Part shown: positions 41,590-52,973 of the stretch, piece by piece
Layout: every line of letters starts with the position of its first letter
Position numbering within the stretch: the first letter of the stretch is position 1
NCBI GenBank assembly: GCA_039583875.1
Contig: CM077155.1
Span: 4,576,043 to 4,640,042 of the forward strand
Direction: 5' to 3'
DNA from: Platanthera guangdongensis
Taxonomy: Eukaryota; Streptophyta; Magnoliopsida; Asparagales; Orchidaceae
Length of the DNA: 64,000 nucleotides
Notes under the pieces: generated by a model
What the model was told of the DNA's origin: nothing
Databases searched by the model: none
The model's input: only the letters and a program-made list of their open reading frames with translations
Program-made: the position numbers and the translations under genes

Positions 41590-42160
41590 GCCTCGAACAC
41601 GGCCGTGTGCCAGGCCGTGTGCCTCAAGCGGTGGTCAACCGACTTATCCAACCCAGTGACACGCCCACGGGACACGCCCGTGTCATGGGCCGTGTCACCA
41701 ACACGCCTTCAGACACGCCCGTGTCTGTGGCCGTGTACCTGGGAAAAAAAATCCCAAATCATCCCGAGACTTCACACGGCCTGTGACACGCCCGTGTCCC
41801 AGGCCGTGTGCCCAGACACGGCACAAAGACACGCCCTGTCGAAACCTTCGGCGGGCTGAGTTCGTCGCCTGATTTGACACGCCCTGTGACACGCCCGTGT
41901 CACAGGCCGTGTTCAACACTCGACACGCACTTCTCGACACTCGACGATCGTCGAGAAAAACTCGTCGAGAATGCGACACGGCCTTGGACACGCCCGTGTC
42001 CTGGGCCGTGTGCCTCCTCTCGACGGATCGTCGAGAACAAAAATCGTCGAGACAAAGCCCAATCGTCGACACAACCTCGACACGCCCTGCGACACGCCCG
42101 TGTCGCAGGCCGTGTCACCTGACACGCCCTGGGACACGCCCGTGTCCCAGGCCGTGTCAC
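41590..42160 (-). repeat. Covarying hairpin array in the gypsy-3 left LTR
   Basis: At least seven units of the form ACACGSCC-(variable)-GACACG, then CC, then CGTGTC-(variable)-GGCCGTGT, mixed with TCGACAC / ATCGTCGAG motifs. In four units the variable parts are complementary although they differ between units (41701-41736, 41877-41912, 42080-42115, 42122-42157). The right LTR has the same at about 48975-49545. Confidence 0.88.
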
Positions 42161-42314
42161 CCAAAAATTCCTGATTCTGCACTTTGGGCTGTTACAATCC
42201 TCCCCTCCTACAAGAAATTCCGTCCTCGAAATTTAGAGACAGGAAAGTAATAGAAACCAGCAAGAAAAATGTTACAACATCTAACATTTTATGTTACAAC
42301 ATTCTCGATATAAG

Positions 42315-45300
42315 TTACAGAAACAACTCAGGGAACTCTTCTCGCATGGTCTGCTCGCGTTCCCATGTCAGCTCTTCACGGCCGCAGTTGTCCCACCGGA
42401 CTTTCACCATACCGACCGTCTTGTTCCGCAACTGTTTCTCGGCTCGATCTTTGATCCGAATGGGTCTAACTCTCGTTGTTAGCCCATACCCCACTGGTAC
42501 CCGATCATCCGCGATCACTTGAGCTGGCTCTTTCACGGCCTTCCGAAGCACCGAGATGTGAAAGACATCATGTAACCCACCCAAGTCCGCCGACAGAGCT
42601 AGCCGATAAGCCGCTTCGCCAATTCGCTCAACCACTTCAAAAGGACCTAAATATCTTGGACTCAACTTTTTCAATCGTCGAATCCTGGAGACACCTTTGA
42701 ATGGCTTGATCTTCAAGTAGACCCAATCGCCAACCTCAAATTCAACGTTCCGGTGCTTGGCGTTGTAGTACTTCGCTTGTCGATCTTGAGCAATCAGCAA
42801 TCTCTCTCGAATAGTCCGAATGGTTGAGTTTGCTTCATCAACCTCATTTGGTTTAACAACCCGGGCTTCACCCGCTTCTACCCAAGCCAAGGGAGTACGA
42901 CACTTCCTTCCATATAGGGCTTCATATGGTGCCATCCCAATGCTTGCTTGGTAGCTGTTATTATATGCAAACTCGACCATATAGAGATGATCTTCCCATC
43001 TCTTTCCGAAGTCAAGGGCGCACATTCGGAGCATGTCCTCCATTATTCTGTTGGTACGTTCAGTTTGGCCATCCGTTTGGGGATGAAAGGCCGTACTGAA
43101 AGTCAATTTCGTGCCCAACAGTCGGTGAACGAGCCTCCAATCATTTGACGTGAATCGCCCATCTCGATCACTTACGATGCTCCGAGGAACACCGTGAAGA
43201 CGCACAATCTGATCAACATATAACTTTGCCAAACTTTCAACCGAATCATCCCGCCTGTTCGGGAGAAAATGTGCTACTTTTGTTAGCCGGTCAACAATCA
43301 CCCAAATGGAATCATTTCCTCGCTGCGATCTTGGCAACCCATGCACAAAATCCATGGAAATATCATCAAATTTCCACACTGGGATCGGCAGTGACTTCAA
43401 ATAACCGCCCAGCTTTTGGCATTCCGCCTTCACCATCGCACATGTTTGGCATTTGGATACATACAGGGCAACATCTTTCTTAAGCCCTGGCCACCAGAAA
43501 AGCTTCTTCATATCGTTGAACATCTTTGTTCTCCCGGGGTGAATGGAATACTTCGTATAATGCGCTTCATACATCAGTTCTTCCCTCAGTTTCCCCACAT
43601 TTGGGACGCAAAAACGACCCTCTTTTCGCAAAAGACCATCAATCCAGGTGAATTTGCCCTCTGGCCCTTCATTCACATAGCGTAAGAGATCTTCATCCAA
43701 CTCTGTTGCCCGTCGAACTCGGTCCGCAAGGTCACATTGCACCTCGGTCCAGTTCAAACATGCAGTGGCAGTGGAATTCTTGTCAACACAATAGATCTCC
43801 AATGCTTCCAACTCCTGGATAAGCCGTTCATCATGCCTTTGTAACCAATTTGCTCTAGCCGGAACTCGCCGACTCAAGGCATCCGCGACAACATTCCCCT
43901 TCCCGGGTGTATAGTGAATCTCGAAAGTGTAGTCCCCAAGGAACTCCAACCACCTTCGTTGTCGCATGTTCAACTCTTTCTGCTCCAACAGATACTTTAG
44001 GCTCTTATGATCAGTATAGATCTCCACCTTCACGCCATAAAGGTAGTGTCGCCACAACTTGAGTGCAAAAATCACCGCCGCTAGTTCCAAATCATGGACG
44101 GGATAATTTCGCTCGTGCACCTTCAATTGGCGTGAGCCATAAGCAATCACCTTTCCGCTCTGCAGAAGAACGCAGCCTAAGCCGCTTCCTGAGGCATCAC
44201 TATAAATCACAAATCCATCGGTTCCACATGGCGAAGACAACACCGGCGCCGTGGTCAACCGAACCTTCAGCTCTTCAAAAGCTCGTGCGCACTCTGGCGT
44301 CCAAACGAACTTCTGATCCTTTCGCGTCAGTGTGGTTAGCGGCAAAGCGATCCGCGAGAAGTTCTCCACAAATCTTCTATAGTAGCCCGCAAGTCCAAGG
44401 AAACTCCTGACCTCGGCCACGGAAGACAATATTGGCCATTCTTGTATGGCTTTTATCTTCGCTGGATCCACTGCAATGCCCGCTCCACTCACCACATGGC
44501 CCAAAAATGCCACTGACGATAGCCAAAACTCGCACTTCGAGAACTTGGCATATAGCTGATTTTGCCTCAACGTGTTCAGCACCAACCGCAAATGAATCTC
44601 ATGCTCAGCTGTAGACTTCGAGTACACCAGGATGTCATCAATGAACACGATCACAAACAGATCCAGGTACTCACGGAAAATACGGTGCATCAGATCCATA
44701 AACACCGAGGGCGCATTACACAGTCCAAATGGCATGACTGTGAACTCATAGTGCCCATAACGCATTCCAAATGCGGTTTTGGGAATGTCACCTTCCCGAA
44801 TTCTTAACTGGTAATAACCAGACTTCAGGTCCAACTTCGAATAGACGGTCGAGCCCACTAGCTGATCGAATAACTCATCAATCCGAGGTATAGGATACTT
44901 ATTCTTCTCGGTCAGCTTATTCAATTCACGGTAATCGATACACAACCGTAACCCACCATCTTTCTTCTTTACAAAAAGCACAGGCGCGCTCCAAGGTGAC
45001 ATACTTGGGCGGATATAACCTTGCTCTAGCATTTCTTGGAGTTGAACCTTCAATTCAGCCATCTCTTTAGGCGCAACGCGATATGGCGAGCGGGCTACAG
45101 GTTTCGCACCTGACGCCAACTCAATTGTGAAGTCAATCTCCAGCTGGGGTGGTAGCCCAGGGAGATCCGCGGGAAACACATCAGTAAATTCTGCCACAAT
45201 CGGAACCTCGCACAAAGTGGCCTTAGGCTCAACAGCCTGAATTAGTGCAAAGTAACACTCCGCACCCTTCCGAACAGCTTTGACTACCTGGAGTGCAGAC

Positions 45301-45679
45301 ATCAACGTCCCGCCTACTCCTCGCATACCCGCGAACTTGGTCTCCTGTTCGGTATTCTGGCCCAACGTGATTTCTTTGGACTGGCAATCAATCATAGCAT
45401 GCTGCTCCGCAAGCCAATCCATCCCAAAAATCACATCGAATTCCGATATTGGCAAAACAAATGCGGTTAAACAAAAATCCCGACTTCCTAACTGAACCGC
45501 CACATCGCAAGCTTGATCCGCAAGCATCCAACATCCATTCGGCAACACCACTCTGACGCTATCTGTCTTTGCACGACTGGGTATCCCAAGCCGCGTAACA
45601 AATTCACGAGACAGAAAAGAATGCGATGCACCTGTATCAAACAGTGCTCGCGCCAGCGTGTCCCGAATCATTACAAAAC
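42315..45679 (-). CDS. Gypsy-3 Pol: protease, RT, RNase H, integrase, chromodomain
   Basis: An open frame of more than 1100 codons. Protease has [16 protein letters not shown] and the flap-side [15 protein letters not shown] has [70 protein letters not shown] and the catalytic [12 protein letters not shown]. RNase H has [18 protein letters not shown] and [13 protein letters not shown], ending DALSRR. Integrase has a zinc finger ([14 protein letters not shown] then CQTCAMVK), [28 protein letters not shown] and [18 protein letters not shown]. The C-terminus has a chromodomain with [19 protein letters not shown] before the stop. The frame is +1 relative to gag; the first Met of the open frame (45740) lies inside the proposed intron, so the start given is the splice junction. 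Confidence 0.93.
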
Positions 45680-45770
45680 CTATGACAAACATGTCACACA
45701 CACAAACCACAAACATAGGCGTACTAAGCAAAGCATACAAACAATCGCATATGCAAAACTAAACTCATAC
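45680..45770 (-). other. Gypsy-3 putative intron between gag and pol (91 bp)
   Basis: On the minus strand: GTCACAG then GTATGAGTTT... ending TTGTCATAG then GTTTTGTAATG. Removing it joins G|GT to Gly and gives VTG|FVMI in one frame from the zinc knuckle to the protease. If it is kept, the Gag frame runs 15 codons into the interval and stops at 45724-45726. The interval is T-rich toward its 3' end. Gypsy-1 has a diverged 76-bp version at the same place. Confidence 0.7.
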
Positions 45771-46893
45771 CTGTGACCACGTCACTCTGCTTGATGGCCT
45801 CTTGCAGGCCAAGATTGTAGACTCGGGGTTGCGCCTGCGAGGCAGAGGAATCCACCACCGCCTTTCCTTTTTCCGCGTAAGATGCTCCCGCCTTCTTTTC
45901 ACTCTTTGGCGGCATCCGACAATCGCGCGCAATATGCCCCATCCTACCACAATTGAAGCAGGTACGAGTGTCTGGCTTGGAGGTTGCCCCTGATGTTGCT
46001 CCCGTTGCAACTGATGAAGGAGCTTGTCCACTAGGCTTGGACTTCTTACCCCATCTCTTCTTATAAAATGATTTTCCCGATCGGGGCGCCTTCCACTCTT
46101 GTTGCGACACAACCAAAGCTCTCTTCCCTTGCACCCTCTTCATATCCTTTTCCAATGCGGTTGCAGTGTCAACCAACGCTTGGAAACCTTGGTTCACAGA
46201 ACTGGACACAAGGAACCTCAGCTCGTCCCTCAGCCCTTCATAGAACCGATTCGTCTTCCTCTGCTCATCAGCAAAAATCGAACCTGCATACCGCCCCAAG
46301 CGAGTAAATTCATGCAGGTACGCGTCAACACTGCCATCACCTTGAGTCAACCGTTGGAATTCATTTTCCATGGCTATCCGTTGCGCCACAGGAAGGTGCT
46401 TCGCTAGGAAGAGCCGAGAGAATTCTTCCATCGACACTTGGGTTAACGGACGACCCGCCAAATGATGCAACTCCATCTCATCCCACCATAACCGAGCTTC
46501 TCCTTCAAGCAAGAAGGTGGCAAAGGTAACTTTCTGATGCTCCGCCGTTCCTATCGCCGTCATCACTCGCTTGACGCGCGATAACCAATCCTCAGCCTGC
46601 GTCGGGGTTCCCGCTCCCGAGAACGTAGGCGGATGGAAGCTCATAAACCGCGTTAGCTGCTTCTCAGCCGCTCGAGGAACCACATCCATGACAGGTTCCG
46701 GCCTTGCCGCCACCTGTTCGGGCCTCACAGCCGCTTGCTCCTGCCTAAGTGGCTGGCCTTGGATCATGGTAAATAAGGCCTCCGCAACTAAACGCACATG
46801 CTCCGCGGACGGTGGAGGTGTAGGCACCGCGGCTGGTGCCGTACTTTCATCAGAACGCTGGGGCTCAGACGGCCCAGCTCCACTCCGTGTCAC
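45724..46893 (-). CDS. Gypsy-3 Gag (unspliced form)
   Basis: 389 codons. A proline- and alanine-rich N-terminus ([20 protein letters not shown]), then the retrotransposon-gag core: [74 protein letters not shown] and [19 protein letters not shown] basic linker precedes the CCHC zinc knuckle [14 protein letters not shown] (about 45930-45965). Gag forms the particle and packages element RNA. The last 15 residues and the stop lie in the proposed 91-bp intron, so this is the product of RNA that keeps it; the spliced RNA would give Gag-Pol. The start fits the LTR leader spacing and the gypsy-1 start. Confidence 0.93.
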   Translation of the reverse strand: MTRSGAGPSEPQRSDESTAPAAVPTPPPSAEHVRLVAEALFTMIQGQPLRQEQAAVRPEQVAARPEPVMDVVPRAAEKQLTRFMSFHPPTFSGAGTPTQAEDWLSRVKRVMTAIGTAEHQKVTFATFLLEGEARLWWDEMELHHLAGRPLTQVSMEEFSRLFLAKHLPVAQRIAMENEFQRLTQGDGSVDAYLHEFTRLGRYAGSIFADEQRKTNRFYEGLRDELRFLVSSSVNQGFQALVDTATALEKDMKRVQGKRALVVSQQEWKAPRSGKSFYKKRWGKKSKPSGQAPSSVATGATSGATSKPDTRTCFNCGRMGHIARDCRMPPKSEKKAGASYAEKGKAVVDSSASQAQPRVYNLGLQEAIKQSDVVTGMSLVLHMRLFVCFA

Positions 46894-47100
46894 CTAAAGG
46901 TGGACAAGACACACACATTAGCGGTCGTTTCCAAGCAAACAACACAAAATAGGAACACGCAGGTTCCTCAAACATAGCAAGTTGCATTCCTATCATGGAC
47001 ATTCAGGAGTTCAATCGTAGACTTTGGTGTGCACAAACACGTGCTCGCCACCCAACAAAAGAAGTCGACCACGACTTCGAGAGGGAAAGACCAAGACAAC

Positions 47101-47108
47101 CGATACCA
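47101..47108 (-). promoter_or_regulatory. Gypsy-3 primer binding site, short match
   Basis: The minus strand reads TGGTATCGGTTG four bases inside the right LTR. Only TGGTATC matches the initiator-Met primer site TGGTATCAGAGC. It may still be used, or another tRNA may serve. Confidence 0.6.
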
Positions 47109-47112
47109 AAAA

Positions 47113-49581
47113 TGTAACAACCCCATCCGTTCATATGATATATTCTAGAAGGTCCGGCCGGGGCCCCACAGGATATACCACAAAACAGTCGGTGAAGGTA
47201 CAGGATGATACCAGAGTAGCGCATCGCACCTATCACAAGCATTCTAGCGGAAACCTAAACTACTTGAACTCCTCATGAATGTCCAAACATAAAACTCCAC
47301 ATTTTATATATATAGGAATGTCTTACAATATGAACAAGCGTTGGCCTTATGGCCTTACATAGCTTTCACACAGTGGCCTAAACAGATTGGCGCGCAGGCC
47401 GGCCACAATAAAAGAAAACACACAAAAGAACACACTTAGCCTTCGAGGGCTAACAGTAGCAGCAGCAGCAACACCAGCAGGAGCATCAACCTCTATGCGT
47501 CCCGCTCGGCTCTCCAGCACCTGTGCAAGGACAATCCACCCAACGGTGGCAAACAAAAGCAACGGTCAGCGTTCAGCTGACCAAATTATAACGACCCTAC
47601 CCCTTCTCTTGGGGCAGCGGTATTTTTCCCTGCAGGCATATCATATCACAAGTATGGCAAGCTATAGCATCAAAAGGTGCTTTCACGCACACAAGCCATC
47701 ACAACCGTTCGCCACCCGGCCCAACGGTCCGTGCACTCAAGGCACATTCTTGGTGTTCTGGCAACCTCTTGCCCACCACCGTATCAGGGTTATCACCAAA
47801 CGGTAAATCTCTTGAGCATTTACTCCATGGCGTGCAGCCGGAGTTAGTCTTCGGACACCGGGATGGCCCGTAGCCCCCCCATTGTGTCATGGCGCGCAGG
47901 CCGAAGACTCTTGCTATGCGCTCCAACAGACCACACTTTTTGGTCTCACGTCAGACGGACATAGCGCAGGTCGGATCCTCCACCCCCCGTTGCTCAAATC
48001 GCCTTGCCTTCTCCGAGTACAGCGTACTCATGGCTATATCAAAGGCGCGGGTCGGTCTCACCAATCCTGTTCCTGGCATTCAAGCCTGGGTATTTCACTA
48101 TACCCATTTCCTCACAGCAACAGCGGGTCTTTCCTGGGCGCACCAGTACTTCCTGTGACTCGCTCCACAGGTGGACACCGCACAAGCACAAATGTCAGGG
48201 GTCTTTCCTGGGCACACCAGTACTTCCTGTGACTCGCTTCACAGGTGGACACCCTATGACATCAAGCATCACAAAAAGGGCCTTTCCTGGTCCCACCAGT
48301 ACTTCCTGTGCCTCATTCACAGGTTGGACCCAAAACCATCACAAGGCTATTTTCCTGGTCTACCACCCCAGTACTTCCTGCTACTCCTTTTCGCAGGCAT
48401 AACCCGTAGACGCCGTACACTACACGTTATCACGGAGTCTTCTCCGGTTCGTATGCAACATCACCAATCCAGACTAACCTGTCCAGATGGGCTTCACACA
48501 GCATGCCTATTCCGTACTCCATTTCCGGATCTATATGCACAACAAAGGGGATTTCAAGAATCACCCAAACGACTCCCAAAAGCAGCCACCTCTTGGTGGG
48601 GGAATCAAAAGATATGCCAAAACGGAAGCCTTCACATGGCTAGGACGAAAAGTCGTTACCCTTGACGATCGCTTCGGTGCCATGGCCTCCAAGCTAGCTT
48701 GCAAGACTCGCAAGAGCGTTTCCTCCGCAACGCTGGCTTCGGATCTCTCGTCGGTAAACCGCAGCACCACCAGCAACAGCCCCCTTTCTTCTTCCTCCTC
48801 CTTTTTCTCTCTCTTTCTCTCTCTTGAAGAAAGATGAAGGCCAAAGCAAAGTGAGAAATCATTCTATGATTTCGGCCCTTAAGGAAAAAGAAGAAGAAGC
48901 TTCAGCCCTTGGATCTAGACTGAAGGAATGGACGGCCACGATTCTGCCAAAAACACAGATTTTGACCCGACACGGCCTCGAACACGGCCGTGTGCCAGGC
49001 CGTGTGCCTCAAGCGGTGGTCAACCGACTTATCCAACCCAGTGACACGCCCACGGGACACGCCCGTGTCATGGGCCGTGTCACCAACACGCCTTCAGACA
49101 CGCCCGTGTCTGTGGCCGTGTACCTGGGAAAAAAAATCCCAAATCATCCCGAGACTTCACACGGCCTGTGACACGCCCGTGTCCCAGGCCGTGTGCCCAG
49201 ACACGGCACAAAGACACGCCCTGTCGAAACCTTCGGCGGGCTGAGTTCGTCGCTTGATTTGACACGCCCTGTGACACGCCCGTGTCACAGGCCGTGTTCA
49301 ACACTCGACACGCACTTCTCGACACTCGACGATCGTCGAGAAAAACTCGTCGAGAATGCGACACGGCCTTGGACACGCCCGTGTCCTGGGCCGTGTGCCT
49401 CCTCTCGACGGATCGTCGAGAACAAAAATCGTCGAGACAAAGCCCAATCGTCGACACAAACTCGACACGCCCTGCGACACGCCCGTGTCGCAGGCCGTGT
49501 CACCTGACACGCCCTGGGACACGCCCGTGTCCCAGGCTGTGTCACCCAAAAATTCCTGATTCTGCACTTTGGGCTGTTACA
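47113..49581 (-). repeat. Gypsy-3 right LTR (5' LTR)
   Basis: 2469 bp, TGTAACAACC...GCTGTTACA, the same length as the left LTR. It has the same four sub-repeats (48115-48398) and hairpin array (48975-49545). Confidence 0.95.
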
Positions 49582-49586
49582 GCCCG

Positions 49587-50544
49587 TCATTAAAACTCCG
49601 CCCCATTCTGCTTCTTCACTTCTCGAGCAAGCTTCCTCCTTTCCCGCAGCATGCCCAGGCTGCAGTTTGACCTTGCAATCCCGCTTGCAGTGCCCTCGCT
49701 GATGACACCGGTAGCACTTCAGATTCTTCTTCCAGTCGTTAGGAGCATTGCTCCTCTCCGGCTGATATGAAGTTGAAGTCTCCTTCTCACCAGCGACCTG
49801 CACCTTCTTCTTCTTCTTCCCTTCCCATCCTTTCTTCTTGCCTGAGAAGAGAGCTTCACTGCCTTAATGATTAAGATTCACTCCAGCCATCTACCTTGCC
49901 AAGCTCTCCTGCGATGCAAGCAGATTATCAAGCTCCAGCAAAGACGGCTGAGTAGCCCACCCTTGAACAGATGTCACAAAGGCCACATACTCCTTCCGCA
50001 AGCCGCGGATAATGTGCCTTTTCATCTTTGCCTCAGAGATAGGCTCATTAGGATCCAGTGCCGACAGCTCATCACACAAGCTCTTCATCTTTAAGAAGTA
50101 CTTCGAGATGGAAAGGTCTCCCTGAGTTGCCCTGACCAACTCATTCTCTAGAAACTGAAGCCGCGCCACATTCTTCCTATTGAACAACTCATCAATGGTT
50201 GTCCAAATATCAGCAGCCGACTCACATCCAACGATGTGATCAAATAGTTCCGGAGACACGACCCTCTTGAGGATAAACTCCGCCTTCGCATTTGTTTTCC
50301 TCCAGAGCCTAACCTGCTCAGCAGTACCGAACGCAGCAGTTACTTCCTGTCTGTCGTCACCACCGACGACTTCCCACATCTCCCCGCCAAGAAGATAACT
50401 CTTCATGCACGACTTCCACTTCTTGAAGTTAGTCAGCGTTAAGAGTTCAATGCCAAGACCCCTTGCAAAGCTCCCTTCCATTGCAACACCTGTTGGCAAC
50501 CTTCCAGAAGCTCCGAGCAACAACACAGGTTGATCACCACTCAA
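49587..50544 (-). pseudogene. Copia-1 gag (UBN2-type) with zinc knuckle, broken
   Basis: A 217-codon frame (50544-49891) starting MSGDQPVLLLGASGRL has the copia Gag core: NFKKWKSCMKSYLLGGEMWE, ADIWTTIDELFNRKN, ARLQFLENELVRATQGD, YFLKMKSLCDELSALDPN and MKRHIIRGLRKEYVAFVTSV. It ends at TAG near 49888. A Lys-rich part and the CCHC knuckle CYRCHQRGHCKRDC (about 49665-49710) follow in another frame. Gypsy-3 cuts the reading just beyond the knuckle, before the protease at 39.7 kb. Confidence 0.9.
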
Positions 50545-50592
50545 GTCCTGAGTAACAACACTGGTTGACTACCGCTCACGCAACTGAACCTC

Positions 50593-50604
50593 GCTTTGAT
50601 ACCA
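50593..50604 (-). promoter_or_regulatory. Copia-1 primer binding site (initiator-Met tRNA)
   Basis: The minus strand reads TGGTATCAAAGC directly after the LTR end, one mismatch from the standard initiator-Met site. Confidence 0.85.
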
Positions 50605-52264
50605 TGTTAAAATTTTCTCAAGCGTGGTCAGCAAGGTAGCCCAAACGCCAAATTAATATCTTCGGCACTACCCAGTTCTCACGTTGAACCAGCGGAAAAC
50701 CAAGGAACAAGGCTAACCCAACAAACAATGGAAGCACAAGCAGATCTTTTATTCATTCACTTCTTTACAACACGAGGCATACATAGCGAGACATGATTTC
50801 GCTAGTATAACAGTTGTAAACAGAAAGCACCAAAAACCCAAGCCGGGCGGACAACACCGGAGTCCGCCGAGACCGCCGAGGTCGCCGAGTCCGCTGAGAT
50901 CGCCCGAGCTAAGTTGCAATCCGCCGAATAGCCACGGAGTCCGCCAAAGCCGCGAGGCTGCGCGGACACACCGTTATTCGTCTCCTGCTGAAGCTGAACC
51001 GAGGAACAAATCCCCTACCCGCCTGAAGCCGGCGGACAGGTTATTGAAGCTGGCAAAGTTGAAACAAAGTTGACAAGCCGCAGAGCGACCTCCTGCTGAA
51101 TCCGCAGAGACCGCAAAACTTCAAAGTACTTGACCGAAGTCAAAGCCAAACTCCTGGCTCCTTGAAGCTACCCGCGCGAACTGCACACAGGAAACCGTCA
51201 GCCCTGAATCAATCCGCGCGGACAGAAAAACTGAGACCGCAGCTCCTTGCCCAACCCAACTTACTGTTCACTCAAGTTACTGTAGACCTGCCAGGGGGGT
51301 CCTATTTATAGACGAGGTGAGGAGTGTGGTCACCGCCCTAGAGATAACAACACCGCCCTAGCCCGCGCGATAGCAAAACACCGTCCGCCGAGTCCGCAAG
51401 GACTTAGCCGGATACCAAGGAAAATCTCCAGGAGCAAGACAACATTGGAGAACCCTCATCAGTCCGCCCAAGCTATGCGGACAAGGCATCAGCCCGCAAA
51501 GCCTCCAACCACTGCAGGACAGCAACCCCCCTTCAATGGCTCTCCGCACAAACCCGAGGCAGTCCGCAAGACACAAGCCTCAATCCGTCACAAGTCCACG
51601 ACCAAAGGTAGATAGCGAGTCCGCCCGGTCAACAACGGACTTGGCGGATACGGCGGACACCATGGTCTTGGCACAGAGTGTGACCAAGTCCAAAACCATC
51701 AAAGGCCAATGCGAGCATGGTGGACATAAAATCCCGTCCGCCAAATACCCTAGCACAGACCGCCAACAGTCCGCAAGCTACTCGCACACCTGCCCCAATG
51801 CAGCAGCCTCCTCCCGGACTCCAAACACCAGTCCGCCAAAGACCTTCACAGCAAAGCACCTGCTGTAACACAAGAGCTCGACAAGGCCTTCAGCCAAGCT
51901 CTAAGCCCAGTCCGCAACAGCCCATACCGCGGACACGCCAGTCCGCAAGCTTCCCGCGGACATGAGCCAAACCGCCAATGTATAAGCTTGCACCACGACC
52001 ACTGAGCAATGCACCAGTCTGCAAGCCTCTATCCGCTCAGGCCGCTCCTTGACTAAACCAATCAGCCAACGCCTTATCCGCAGAAACCAGGCCGCATAGT
52101 CCGCGGACTTCACCTGTACAACCCGCTCAGAAGACAGCTGGCTTCCACTAGATTTTTCACCAGGCCGCTATAGCTGTCCGCCCAGTCCGCCTAGTCCGCC
52201 AACGCTGTCCACCCAGGCCGCCCGGCCTGTCCCGTCAACCACTTCCACTTCACAAATTTCAACA
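50605..52264 (-). repeat. Copia-1 right LTR (5' LTR)
   Basis: 1660 bp. It matches the left LTR with scattered substitutions and one 9-bp loss in the GTCGCCGAG run near 50870. A CTATAAATA match on the minus strand lies near 51303-51311. Confidence 0.92.
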
Positions 52265-52363
52265 GTTGATGCCTGTTTGAGCTATAAATCGCTACCGTTG
52301 ATTGGCGAACTCCACCCTGAAGTTCCCGCACAAACTTCAGAGGATCCAGATTCGCCTTAAACT

Positions 52364-52973
52364 CACTTTCATATGTCAATATTGTTGAATATTTAATGTA
52401 TGTTCACGCGTGTCGAGACCAACTCGGTAGTTACCCGTGGGTTGTGTGTCTATGTACCTAGGGCAAGTCTCTACGTTGGAGGTACTATAAATAGACATTT
52501 CAAATCTGACGATCTATTGTAGAATATTTTGAGGGAGTCCTAACCCTAACATTCTCAAAGTAATCGCGCTAGGGCTCCACTCTCACCCCTTGCGCTGTTC
52601 GCTCTCTCGAGTTCTTCCGTTGTCGCCGCTCCCGTACGAAAATCTGCCTTTTGTCGCTCGATCGAGGAAGGAGGAACAACGTTTCTTCTTTCTTGTTCAT
52701 TCTTGTCGTCGATCACGAGGAAGTAAAGAGAAGAAGCTATCGGGTTTTTCGTTTCTCCTGTAGTTGATTGAGAGAAAGAAGTCGGATCCCATCCAAATTT
52801 AAAAAGGAAGATTCCCTGCTATTGATGGTCGTGGTTGTCACCGCCTGGAGGAGATCTCTCTCTATCTCTCTCTCTCTTGCTCTCAACATTGCTTTCGATG
52901 TTTCTCGTCGCCGCCGCCAGGAGGAGATCTCTTTATCGCTCCCGCCACTGTAGTTTTTTGTTGTCGCAGCCTG
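52364..52973 (+). other. Probable LTR and leader of copia-2
   Basis: TGTTGAATATTTAATG at about 52383 could be an LTR start. A promoter match TATAAATA lies at 52496-52503 and a C/T-rich leader follows. Low-complexity CTCTCTAT and CGCCGCCGCC runs are at 52850-52920. No downstream LTR edge or primer site was found, so the edges are uncertain. Confidence 0.4.

Larger units (their letters stand above)
39728..42196 (-). repeat. Gypsy-3 left LTR (3' LTR)
   Basis: 2469 bp, TGTAATAACC...GCTGTTACA. It contains four tandem sub-repeats at about 40730-41013 and a hairpin array at about 41590-42160. Confidence 0.95.
39728..49581 (-). mobile_element. Gypsy-3: young, apparently complete Tekay-like chromovirus
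   Basis: A 9854-bp Ty3/gypsy element on the minus strand inside copia-1. Both LTRs are 2469 bp and differ at about twenty positions by eye, with no length difference. Gag (389 codons) and Pol (to the 42315 stop) are open, with no internal stop or frame break seen, apart from the gag-pol boundary, which looks like an intron. The target duplication GCCCG is perfect. All protease, RT, RNase H and integrase signatures and a C-terminal chromodomain are present, so this is a candidate autonomous element. The primer site matches initiator-Met tRNA at only the first seven bases (TGGTATC). Confidence 0.95.
34867..52264 (-). mobile_element. Copia-1: Ty1/copia element split by gypsy-3
   Basis: Transcribed on the minus strand. 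The LTRs are 34867-36534 and 50605-52264, with target duplication GTTGA and a primer site abutting the right LTR. A purine tract AAGGGGGAG lies next to the left LTR. About 7.5 kb remain after subtracting gypsy-3. The domain order gag, protease, integrase, RT, RNase H is that of Ty1/copia. Gypsy-3 sits between the Gag zinc knuckle and the protease. The coding region also carries its own stops and frame breaks. The LTRs differ by many more sites than those of gypsy-3, as expected if copia-1 is the older insertion. Confidence 0.93.
34751..52353. mobile_element. About 200-bp Mutator-like MITE that was entered by copia-1
   Basis: The left end (34751-34796) starts AATCCGGATCCTTTGGAGTT and the right end (52307-52353) is its near-complement over about 46 bp. 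Without copia-1 and its target duplication the element is about 200 bp. The 9-10 bp flanking repeat and long inverted ends fit a non-autonomous Mutator-like element; no transposase is present. Confidence 0.72.

Noticed and set aside
41590..42160. CRISPR-like array of repeats
   Set aside because: The repeats are inverted, imperfect and lie within a plant LTR present in two copies. There are no uniform spacers or cas genes.
36549..50544. Endogenous pararetrovirus
   Set aside because: RT, integrase and domain order are those of Ty1/copia and Ty3/gypsy with LTRs and target duplications. No movement protein or viral coat domain is seen.
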